Shown: one piece after another, positions 35,399-44,300 of the stretch | How the letters are laid out: every line of letters begins with the position of its first letter | Position numbering within the stretch: position 1 is the stretch's first letter | Source of the DNA: an uncultured Eubacteriales bacterium | GTDB taxonomy: Bacteria; Bacillota; Clostridia; Oscillospirales; Acutalibacteraceae | Assembly (NCBI GenBank): GCA_900316615.1 | Contig: ONDU01000001.1 | Span: 1-64,000, forward strand | Direction: 5' to 3' | Length of the DNA: 64,000 nucleotides | Made by a program: the position numbers and the translations under genes | Notes under the pieces: generated by a model | Databases searched by the model: none | Told to the model about the DNA's origin: nothing | What the model saw: only the letters and a program-made list of their open reading frames with translations

Positions 35399-35569
35399 CT
35401 GTCAGAGCAAATCCGAAAGACTGTTTCCAATATGCCGTAAAAGGTAAAATTAACGTAAAAATTATGGTATGTACAAACTCTCAGGATAAGTATAGCATAA
35501 AACAAAGAGGATTGCTAACAAATTTAAATATTTTTTACAAGAAAGTCAATAAAATTATTTTTATTTTAC

Positions 35570-35598
35570 TTTACACTTTGAATAAAAAGTGCTAAAAT
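35570..35598 (+). promoter_or_regulatory. Probable promoter of nifJ
   Basis: TTTACA (35570-35575), a 17-base spacer and TAAAAT (35593-35598). The leader carries the inverted repeat AACAAA-AA-TTTGTT (35631-35644) and TAAGGAGG before the start. The remaining sequence between A5 and the promoter is AT-rich without features. Confidence 0.55.
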
Positions 35599-35685
35599 TA
35601 TAGAGGATTTAAGATTTATTGAATCTGTACAACAAAAATTTGTTCTAGGCCTTAGGGTATTAATTTATAAGGAGGTAAAATCTCA

Positions 35686-38600
35686 ATGGCTAGGAAAATG
35701 AAAACTATGGATGGTAACAGTGCTGCTGCATATGTATCATATGCGTTTACAGATGTAGCAGCAATCTATCCTATAACTCCGTCATCAGTTATGGCTGATG
35801 AGGTTGACAAGTATGCTACAGCAGGTCAGAAGAACCTGTTTGGCAGAGAAGTTCAGGTAACAGAAATGCAGTCTGAGGGAGGAGCAGCAGGTGCAGTACA
35901 TGGAGCTCTTTCAGCAGGAGCACTCACAACAACATTTACGGCATCACAGGGCTTGCTTCTGATGATACCTAATATGTACAAAATGGCAGGTGAGTTGTTG
36001 CCCAGCGTTATACATGTTTCAGCTCGTGCTTTGACATCACACGCACTTTCGATTTTTGGTGACCACTCTGACGTTTATGCGTGCCGTCAGACAGGCTACG
36101 CTATGCTTTGCTCAACCAATCCTCAGGAATGTATGGATTTGGGAGCAGTAGCACATCTTGCAGCAATTAAGAGCAGAGTTCCTTTCCTGCATTTCTTTGA
36201 CGGTTTCCGTACATCTCACGAAATTCAGAAGATTGCTCTTTGGGATTACAAGGATCTTGGCGAAATGCTCGACTGGGACGCAGTAGACGCTTACAGAAGA
36301 AGAAGCCTTAACCCTGAGCACCCTGTAACAAGAGGTACAGCTCAGAACGATGATATATTCTTCCAGGCAAGAGAAGCTTGTAACGTATACTATGACAAAG
36401 CTCCTGAAGTAGTTGTAGAATATATGAACAAGGTTAATGAGAAGCTCGGAACAAATTATAAGCCCTTCAACTATTACGGAGCACCTGACGCTGAGAACAT
36501 AATCGTAGCAATGGGTTCTGTAAATGACTGTGCAGAAGAGGTTATAGACTATCTCACAGCTAAGGGTGAGAAGGTAGGTCTTGTTAAGGTAAGACTGTAC
36601 AGACCTTTCGTTGCTGATTATTTCCTCAGTGAGATTCCCGATACAGTTAAGAACATAGCAGTTCTTGACAGAACAAAAGAACCCGGTTCAATAGGAGAGC
36701 CTTTGTACCTTGATGTACTCGCAGCTATCAACGGTTCAAAGTTTGCAGGCGTAAACGTTTACACAGGCCGTTACGGACTTTCATCAAAGGATACAACTCC
36801 TGCTGACGTAATCGCAGTATACCGCAATATGGAATCTGAAGCACCCAAGAAGAGATTTACAATCGGAATTGTTGACGATGTAACAAACCTCTCACTTCCT
36901 ATAGGCGAGAATCCCGATACAACACCTAAGGGAACAAGCTCATGTAAATTCTGGGGACTTGGTGCTGACGGTACAGTTGGTGCTAACAAAAACTCAATCA
37001 AAATTATCGGTGACCATACGGATATGTATGCTCAGGGATATTTTGCATATGACTCAAAGAAATCAGGCGGACTTACAGTTTCTCACCTTCGTTTTGGTGA
37101 CAAGCCCATTAAGTCTACATATTATATAAGCAAGGCAGATTTTGTTGCCTGTCATAATCCTTCATACGTAACAAAGTATGATATGGTAGATGACCTCAAG
37201 GAGGGCGGAAGCTTCCTGCTCAACTGTCCTTGGTCGGGCGAGGAGCTTGAGGAAAGACTTCCCGCAAAGATGAAGAGACTTATTGCTCAGAAGAAGATTA
37301 ATTTCTACACAATCGATGGTATCAAGATTGGTAAGGAAATCGGACTGGGCGGACGTATAAATACTATTTTGCAGTCAGCATTCTTTACTATTGCAAACAT
37401 CATTCCCAAGGAAGATGCAATTCAGTATATGAAGGACGCTGCAACAAAGTCCTACAGCAAGAAAGGTCAGGCTATAGTAGATATGAACCACGCAGCTATC
37501 GAGCGTGGAGCTACCGATTTTGTAAAGGTAGAAGTACCTGCAAGCTGGGCTGACGCTGAGGGAGAGCTTGAAAAGGTTGTATCAACAGAGGGAAGAAAAG
37601 AAGTTCTCGATTATGTAAACACAATTCTTCACCCTGTAAACGCATATAAGGGTAATGAACTTCCCGTATCTGCATTCAAGGATCATATAGACGGTACTGT
37701 ACCTCAGGGTTCTGCGGCATATGAGAAGAGAGGTATTGCAGTAGATGTACCTTCATGGAAGCCCGAAAACTGTATCCAGTGTAACTTCTGTTCATATGTC
37801 TGCCCTCACGCAGCTATAAGACCTGTAGCTATGACTGAGGAGGAAGCTGCAAATGCTCCTGCAGCTACAAAGAAAGCTCCTATGATGGCTATGCCCGGTA
37901 TGGTATTCACAATGACAGTTTCTACACTTGACTGTACAGGATGCGGCTCATGTGCACAGGTTTGTCCCGGCAAGAAGGGCGAAAAGGCTCTCGTTATGTC
38001 ACCGGCTGACAACGAAATACCTCAGCAGGAAGTATTCGCATACGGTCTTGATGTTGCTGAGAAGCCCGAGGTTGCTGCAAAGTTTAAGGAAACAACCGTT
38101 AAGGGAAGTCAGTTCAAGCAGCCGTTGCTTGAGTTCTCAGGTGCATGTGCAGGCTGTGGTGAAACACCTTACGCTAAGCTTGTTACACAGCTCTTCGGTG
38201 ACAGAATGTTCATAGCTAATGCAACAGGCTGTTCATCAATCTGGGGTGCATCAGCTCCTGCAACACCTTACACAGTAAACAAGGAAGGTAAAGGTCCCGC
38301 ATGGCATAACTCACTCTTTGAGGATAACGCAGAGTTCGGTTATGGTATGGTTCTCGGTCAGAACGCTATCCGTGAAAGACTTGCTGAGTACGTAAAGGCA
38401 ATCTCTGAAAAGACAAGCAAAGAGGACGTAAAGGAAGCTTGCGAAAACTACCTTGCTACAATAAAGAACTCAGGTGCAAACAAGACTGCTGCTCAGGCTC
38501 TTATCGAGAAGCTTCAAGAAATCAGCGGTTGTGACTGCGAAGCAGGTCAGCTTGCTAAAAAGACCCTTGCTGACAAAGACCAGCTTGCTAAAAAGTCAAT

Positions 38601-39258
38601 GTGGATATTCGGCGGCGACGGCTGGGCTTATGATATAGGCTTCGGCGGACTGGATCATGTTCTTGCTTCCGGTAAAGATGTAAATATCCTTGTATTCGAT
38701 ACAGAGGTTTACTCAAATACAGGCGGACAGGCTTCAAAGTCAACTCCCAGCGGTTCAATCGCTCAGTTTGCTGCTGCAGGTAAGGCTACTAACAAGAAAG
38801 ACCTCGCTGCTATCGCTATGACATACGGTAATGTATATGTTGCTCAGGTTTCAATGGGTGCAGACTACAACCAGTGCATCAAGGCCTTCGTAGAGGCTGA
38901 AAGCTATGAGGGTACTTCAATCATCATCTGCTATGCTCCTTGTATCAACCACGGTATCAAGGGCGGTATGACAATAGCTCAGGCTGAAGAGAAGAAGGCT
39001 GTACAGTCCGGTTACTGGAATATTTACCGCTATGATCCCAGACTTATTGAGCAGGGTAAGAATCCTCTTATGGTTGACTCAAAGGCTCCTACAATGAGCT
39101 ACCGTGACTTTATCATGGGCGAAGTTCGTTACAACGCTCTTGCAAGAGCTAACCCCGAAAGAGCTAACGCTTTGTTCGATATGGCTGAGATGAATGCTTC
39201 AAGAAAGCTTGCACATCTCCAGTTCCTTGCTTCACAGAAGTTTGACGAAAATAAGTAA
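35686..39258 (+). CDS. nifJ: Pyruvate:ferredoxin (flavodoxin) oxidoreductase
   Basis: 1190 residues, the full length of single-chain PFOR. Oxidises pyruvate to acetyl-CoA and CO2, reducing ferredoxin. The N-terminal pyrimidine-binding domain has YPITPSSVMADEVD and QSEGGAAGAVHGAL. The ferredoxin-like insert has two 4Fe-4S motifs, CIQCNFCSYVCP and CTGCGSCAQVCP (about residues 690-765). The C-terminal TPP domain has CAGCGETPY and GDGWAYDIGFGGLDHVLASG, with SNTGGQASKSTPSGS. Codon use looks strongly biased, fitting high expression. Own promoter and terminator. Confidence 0.97.
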   Translation: MARKMKTMDGNSAAAYVSYAFTDVAAIYPITPSSVMADEVDKYATAGQKNLFGREVQVTEMQSEGGAAGAVHGALSAGALTTTFTASQGLLLMIPNMYKMAGELLPSVIHVSARALTSHALSIFGDHSDVYACRQTGYAMLCSTNPQECMDLGAVAHLAAIKSRVPFLHFFDGFRTSHEIQKIALWDYKDLGEMLDWDAVDAYRRRSLNPEHPVTRGTAQNDDIFFQAREACNVYYDKAPEVVVEYMNKVNEKLGTNYKPFNYYGAPDAENIIVAMGSVNDCAEEVIDYLTAKGEKVGLVKVRLYRPFVADYFLSEIPDTVKNIAVLDRTKEPGSIGEPLYLDVLAAINGSKFAGVNVYTGRYGLSSKDTTPADVIAVYRNMESEAPKKRFTIGIVDDVTNLSLPIGENPDTTPKGTSSCKFWGLGADGTVGANKNSIKIIGDHTDMYAQGYFAYDSKKSGGLTVSHLRFGDKPIKSTYYISKADFVACHNPSYVTKYDMVDDLKEGGSFLLNCPWSGEELEERLPAKMKRLIAQKKINFYTIDGIKIGKEIGLGGRINTILQSAFFTIANIIPKEDAIQYMKDAATKSYSKKGQAIVDMNHAAIERGATDFVKVEVPASWADAEGELEKVVSTEGRKEVLDYVNTILHPVNAYKGNELPVSAFKDHIDGTVPQGSAAYEKRGIAVDVPSWKPENCIQCNFCSYVCPHAAIRPVAMTEEEAANAPAATKKAPMMAMPGMVFTMTVSTLDCTGCGSCAQVCPGKKGEKALVMSPADNEIPQQEVFAYGLDVAEKPEVAAKFKETTVKGSQFKQPLLEFSGACAGCGETPYAKLVTQLFGDRMFIANATGCSSIWGASAPATPYTVNKEGKGPAWHNSLFEDNAEFGYGMVLGQNAIRERLAEYVKAISEKTSKEDVKEACENYLATIKNSGANKTAAQALIEKLQEISGCDCEAGQLAKKTLADKDQLAKKSMWIFGGDGWAYDIGFGGLDHVLASGKDVNILVFDTEVYSNTGGQASKSTPSGSIAQFAAAGKATNKKDLAAIAMTYGNVYVAQVSMGADYNQCIKAFVEAESYEGTSIIICYAPCINHGIKGGMTIAQAEEKKAVQSGYWNIYRYDPRLIEQGKNPLMVDSKAPTMSYRDFIMGEVRYNALARANPERANALFDMAEMNASRKLAHLQFLASQKFDENK

Positions 39259-39281
39259 TTTCCTTATAAATTAAAACAAAG

Positions 39282-39309
39282 GCAGACATCTTAACAGGTG
39301 TCTGCTTTT
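39282..39309 (+). terminator. Intrinsic terminator of nifJ
   Basis: GCAGACATC / GGTGTCTGC, nine pairs with one T-G, a TTAACA loop and TTTTG after it. Confidence 0.8.
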
Positions 39310-39365
39310 GCTTTGAGACACTTTACCAAATGATTTTCTCCGTCTGCTTATGCTGAATAAATAAC

Positions 39366-39394
39366 TTGCATAATGAAGTAAAATTATGTATAAT
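39366..39394 (+). promoter_or_regulatory. Probable promoter of the ANTAR-carAB-dap operon
   Basis: TTGCAT (39366-39371), a 17-base spacer and TATAAT (39389-39394). No other good promoter was seen before carA, so this may serve the whole gene run to galE. Confidence 0.6.
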
Positions 39395-39405
39395 GTAATC
39401 TGAGT

Positions 39406-39457
39406 AAAGCAAAAGCCGAAAATAATGTTGAATAACGTATTTTACCGTTGCTTTTTT
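39406..39457 (+). terminator. Possible leader attenuator before the ANTAR gene
   Basis: AAAGCAA (39406-39412) pairs with TTGCTTT (39448-39454), with inner AAAATA / TATTTT pairing (39419-39424 with 39438-39443). The 3' arm runs into six T. It sits in the 5' leader, where an antiterminator would act. The stem is weak and imperfect. Confidence 0.35.
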
Positions 39458-39498
39458 CTGTGATATATTATAAAATAGTTAGATGGTGATATGGGCTG

Positions 39499-40074
39499 AT
39501 GGGAACGGCACTTGTTGTTTCGGGTAACAGTGAAATCATAAAGGAACTTACACGACTTCTCAGTGACGAGGGCTTCACGGAATGTATGACGGCTGATACT
39601 GCATCTGAGGCAAGAAAGCTTGCAGAAAGTGAAAACACCTATTTAGAACTTGTTTTCATTTACGCTCCTCTTGCAGACGAGGTGGGACTTAATCTTTCTC
39701 TGTATATGACTAAGCATACATCAGCAGGAGTTTTCATAGCAACAGGCAGGGATACAGCCGCAAAAGCAGGCGAAAAGCTTTCGCAAAACGGAGTAATTAC
39801 GCTCCTAAAGCCTGTAAGCAGGGAGGCTGTACATCAGAGCTTACTTGCATTCAGGGCTATGCAGTGCAGAATAGGTCTGATTGAACAAAAAAACATAAGG
39901 CTTCAGGCACAGCTTGAGGAAGTTAAGCTTATAAACAGAGCAAAGCTGGTTCTTATGCAGTGTCTTGCAATGAGTGAGCAGCAGGCTCACAGATATATTG
40001 AAAAACAGGCAATGGATTTGCGTGTGACAAAATGCTATGTCGCAAAGCAGATACTCGGAACATACGAAATATAA
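39499..40074 (+). CDS. ANTAR-domain antiterminator with degenerate receiver
   Basis: 191 residues. N-terminal receiver-like domain (about 1-120) begins TALVVSGNSEIIKELTRLL. The segment that should hold the phospho-acceptor Asp reads LVFIYAPLADEVG, with no Asp at that position, so it is probably a pseudo-receiver. A short coiled coil (IEQKNIRLQAQLEEVK) leads to the ANTAR RNA-binding domain (NRAKLVLMQCLAMSEQQAHRYIEKQAMD). ANTAR proteins bind nascent RNA hairpins and prevent termination, often for nitrogen genes. carA follows after 61 bp with no terminator, suggesting control of glutamine-using pathways. Confidence 0.87.
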   Translation: MGTALVVSGNSEIIKELTRLLSDEGFTECMTADTASEARKLAESENTYLELVFIYAPLADEVGLNLSLYMTKHTSAGVFIATGRDTAAKAGEKLSQNGVITLLKPVSREAVHQSLLAFRAMQCRIGLIEQKNIRLQAQLEEVKLINRAKLVLMQCLAMSEQQAHRYIEKQAMDLRVTKCYVAKQILGTYEI

Positions 40075-40135
40075 GATTAATACTTTATTTATTGGTTTAT
40101 ATTTTCTATTTAACGAAAAGAAAGGGATTGATTAA

Positions 40136-41221
40136 ATGAGCCGCAAATCGTTTCTTATTTTGGAAAACGGCAAGGTTTTTGAAGGAAAGGGCTTTGGTGC
40201 AGATAAGGAGGTTACAGGAGAACTTGTCTTTACAACAGCTATGACAGGTTATCTTGAAACTCTTACCGACCCCAGCTATTACGGTCAGGTAGTCATTCAG
40301 ACCTTCCCGCTTATCGGAAATTACGGAATTATACCCTCAGATTTTGAGAGTACTAAGCCTGTATTGAAGGCTTATATTGTAAGAAACAGGTGTCAGGAGC
40401 CTTCAAACTTTCGTTGTGATGGGATTCTTGACACTTTTTTAAAGGATTCCGACATTCCGGGACTGTATGACGTTGATACAAGAGCCATAACAAGAATTGT
40501 AAGAGAGTACGGTGTAATGAACTGCAAGATAACGTCAACTCTTGAAAATCTTGAAAGTGACCTTGAAGAAATAAAGTCATACAAGGTTACAGATGCGGTA
40601 AAGAGTGTAACACCGACCGAAGTTACAACGGAAAATGCAGAAAATCCGAAATATAATGTTGCTTTGTGGGATTTCGGTGCAAAGGGAAATATTCAGCGTT
40701 CACTTGTAAAGAGAGGCTGTAATGTCACTGTGTTTCCTTCATACGCAACGGCTGAACAGATACTCGGAATTAATCCTGACGGAATAATGCTTTCAAACGG
40801 CCCCGGCGACCCTATGGAAAACGGTGAGGTTATAGAACAGCTCAGAATTTTGTGCGAGAAAAAGCTGCCTACATTCGGAATTTGTCTTGGTCATCAGCTT
40901 CTAGCACTTTCTCAGGGAGCTAAAACCGAAAAGCTCAAGTACGGTCATCGCGGAGCAAATCAGCCTGCAACGGATACCGAAACAGGCAGAGTATATATAA
41001 CAAGTCAGAACCACGGATATGCTGTTGTCGGAAGTTCCCTTCCCTCAAATGCTAAGGAAAGCTTCGTAAATGCCAATGACGGAACGTGTGAGGGCGTAAC
41101 ATATACCGATATGCCCGCATTTTCGGTACAGTTCCACCCCGAAGCTTGTGGAGGACCTCTTGACACAGAATTCCTTTTTGATAAATTCATAGCTCTTATG
41201 AGCAAAAGTAAAAATAAATAA
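40136..41221 (+). CDS. carA: Carbamoyl-phosphate synthase small subunit
   Basis: 361 residues. Glutaminase subunit that supplies ammonia to CarB for pyrimidine and arginine synthesis. The N-terminal CPSase domain has LENGKVFEGKGFG and GYLETLTDPSYYGQ. The C-terminal class I amidotransferase has the nucleophile Cys in FGICLGHQ and His/Glu in VQFHPEACGGP. The ribosome binding site AAAGAAAGGG precedes ATG 40136. carB follows after family B copy B6. Confidence 0.96.
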   Translation: MSRKSFLILENGKVFEGKGFGADKEVTGELVFTTAMTGYLETLTDPSYYGQVVIQTFPLIGNYGIIPSDFESTKPVLKAYIVRNRCQEPSNFRCDGILDTFLKDSDIPGLYDVDTRAITRIVREYGVMNCKITSTLENLESDLEEIKSYKVTDAVKSVTPTEVTTENAENPKYNVALWDFGAKGNIQRSLVKRGCNVTVFPSYATAEQILGINPDGIMLSNGPGDPMENGEVIEQLRILCEKKLPTFGICLGHQLLALSQGAKTEKLKYGHRGANQPATDTETGRVYITSQNHGYAVVGSSLPSNAKESFVNANDGTCEGVTYTDMPAFSVQFHPEACGGPLDTEFLFDKFIALMSKSKNK

Positions 41222-41265
41222 TAGACCTGTATAACATCTGAAAATTCAGATAATAAAAACTTGAA

Positions 41266-41348
41266 GTTTAGGTCAAGCCTTTTCAAAGGCTTGCGGTTTC
41301 CAAAGGCAGAGCCTTTGGTCAGGATTTTTAAGGGCGAAGCCCTTAAAC
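41266..41348 (+). repeat. Family B triple-hairpin element, copy B6
   Basis: GTTTAGGTCAAGCC with hairpins AAGCCTTT / AAAGGCTT, CCAAAGGC-AGA-GCCTTTGG and AAGGGC-GAA-GCCCTT, ending AAAC. It begins 45 bp after carA and ends 19 bp before carB, inside the operon. This copy is close to the family consensus. Confidence 0.95.
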
Positions 41349-41367
41349 AAGAAAGGATTGTTATTTA

Positions 41368-44300
41368 ATGCCGATTAATAAGGATATTAAAAGAGTGCTT
41401 GTAATAGGCTCAGGACCTATAGTAATAGGTCAGGCTGCGGAGTTTGACTATGCAGGAACGCAGGCTTGCCGTGCTTTGAAAGAGGAGGGGCTGGAGGTTA
41501 TCCTCATAAACTCAAACCCTGCTACAATTATGACCGATAACGCTATGGCGGATAAAATATATATAGAACCGCTTACGCTCGATACCGTAAAAAGAATTAT
41601 TCAGAAAGAAAAACCGGACAGCCTGCTCTCAACTCTCGGCGGTCAGACAGGACTTACGCTTTCAATGCAGCTCGCAAAAGAGGGCTTCCTTGAAGAAAAT
41701 AACGTGCGTCTGCTCGGTGCCGACCCCGATACCATAGACAAAGCCGAAGACAGACAGATGTTCAAGGATACTATGGAAGCTATAGGTCAGCCCGTTATCC
41801 CCTCAAAGGTTGTAAACGATGTCGAAAGTGCCGTAAAATTTGCAGATGAAATAGGTTATCCGCTTATAATCCGCCCTGCATTCACTCTAGGCGGAACAGG
41901 CGGCGGTATAGTAAACAATGAGGAAGAACTCAGGGAAATTACTTCAAACGGACTGGAGCTTTCTCCTATAACTCAGGTTCTTGTTGAAAGATGTATAGCA
42001 GGCTGGAAAGAAATCGAATTTGAAGTTATGCGTGACAGTATGGGCAACGTTATAACTGTATGCTCAATGGAAAACTTCGACCCTGTTGGAGTACATACAG
42101 GCGACAGTATCGTTATTGCTCCTGCCGTAACTCTTGCCGACAAGGAATATCAGATGCTCAGAAGTGCAGCTCTTAACATAATCTCTGCCCTCGGTGTAGA
42201 GGGCGGCTGTAACTGTCAGTTTGCACTCAACCCCGAAAGCTTTGAGTATGCAGTTATTGAGGTAAACCCCAGAGTTTCACGTTCTTCCGCACTTGCTTCA
42301 AAGGCTACAGGCTATCCCATAGCAAAGGTTGCGGCTAAAATTGCAATCGGCTATAACCTCAGCGAAATAAAGAACGCCGTTACAGGCTCTACATATGCCT
42401 GCTTTGAGCCTGCACTCGACTATGTTGTTGTAAAATTCCCCAAATGGCCTTTTGATAAATTCGTATATGCAAAAAGAACTCTCGGAACTCAGATGAAAGC
42501 TACGGGCGAAGTTATGGCTATCGCTCCTACGTTTGAACAGGCTATTATGAAAGCCGTAAGAGGTGCTGAGATTTCTCACGATACCATAAACAGCGAAAAG
42601 TTTATGCAGATGTCGGACGAGGGCATAAGAAACAGACTAAGTGTATGCGATGACGAAAGACTTTTCTGTGTTTATGAGGCTCTCAAAAGAGGTGTAACTG
42701 TTGACGAAATACATTCAGTAACAATGATAGACGAATGGTTTCTTAACAAACTCTTAAAGCTTATCGCCATAGAAAAGGAAATGGCAAAGGGTAAGCTTAC
42801 AAAAGAGCTTTATCACAAGGCAAAAACTATGGGCTATCTTGACAAGACCATAAAGCAGTTCACAGGCTGCGAAATTGAAGAACCCGAAATTCCCGTATAT
42901 AAAATGGTTGATACCTGTGCGGCTGAGTTTAAGGCTGAAACTCCTTATTTCTACTCCACATACGATACCGAAAACGAAGCGACAGAGTTCATAGAAGAAA
43001 ACTACAGCGGCAAAAAGACAATTATAGTATTCGGTTCAGGCCCTATAAGAATAGGTCAGGGTATTGAATTTGACTATGCGTCCGTTCACTGCGTATGGGC
43101 ATTGAAAAGAGCAGGCTATGAGGTTGTCATAGTAAACAACAACCCCGAAACAGTATCTACCGACTTCGACACGGCAGACAGGCTCTATTTTGAACCCCTC
43201 ACAAATGAGGACGTTATGGGAATTATCCATACCGAAAAACCTTACGGAGTAGTTGTTGCTTTCGGCGGACAGACAGCTATAAAGCTTACAAAATTCCTGA
43301 GCGACAACGGAGTGAATATTCTCGGAACATCAGCAGACAGCATTGATATGGCTGAGGACAGAGAACGTTTTGATGAGCTTCTCGAAAAGCATAACATAAA
43401 GCGTCCCAGAGGTGTTACCGTTATGACTACCGAAGAAGCCTTGAAGGTTGCCGATGATATAGGCTATCCTGTTCTGCTTCGTCCGTCATACGTTCTTGGC
43501 GGTCAGAATATGATTATCGCCTACAATGAAGATGATGTCGTGGAATATATGGCAATCATTCTTTCTCAGAATATAGAAAATCCTATACTCATAGACAAAT
43601 ACCTTATGGGTACGGAAATAGAAGTAGACGCTATCTGCGACAGTGAGGATATTCTCATTCCGGGTATTATGCAGCATATTGAGCGTGCAGGCGTACACTC
43701 AGGCGACTCCATAGCTGTTTATCCCGCTTGGAATCTGAGCGACGAAATGACACAGACAATCGTAAGAAGCTCAAAAGACCTTGCACTTTCACTTAAAACA
43801 AAGGGACTTGTAAATATCCAGTATCTTATATATGACGATGATTTGTACGTAATAGAAGTAAATCCCCGTTCTTCAAGAACAATTCCCTACATAAGCAAGG
43901 TAACAGGCGTACCTATGGTTGACCTTGCAACAAAGGCTATGCTCGGAGAAAAGCTTGCCGATATGGGCTACGGAACAGGTCTTTACAAAAAATCACCTTA
44001 TACAGCCGTAAAAGTACCTGTATTCTCATTTGAAAAGCTCATAAACGTTGACAATCAGCTCGGCCCTGAGATGAAGTCTACAGGTGAGGTTCTCGGAATA
44101 GCAGGAACTCTTGAGGAAGCTCTCTACAAGGGTCTTGTAGCGGCAGGCTATAAAATGACTAAGTCAGGCGGAGTTCTTATCACCGTAAGGAACAGCGACA
44201 AGGGCGAAATAGGCGATGTTGCAAAGAAATTCGCTATGCTAGGCTTTGATATTTACGCTACCGGCGGCACTGCAAAAATCCTTGAGGCTTACGGAATAAA

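Noticed and set aside
35629..35646. Rex-type redox operator before nifJ
   Set aside because: AACAAA-AA-TTTGTT is an inverted repeat but does not match the Rex consensus TTGTGA-n6-TCACAA well enough to name.
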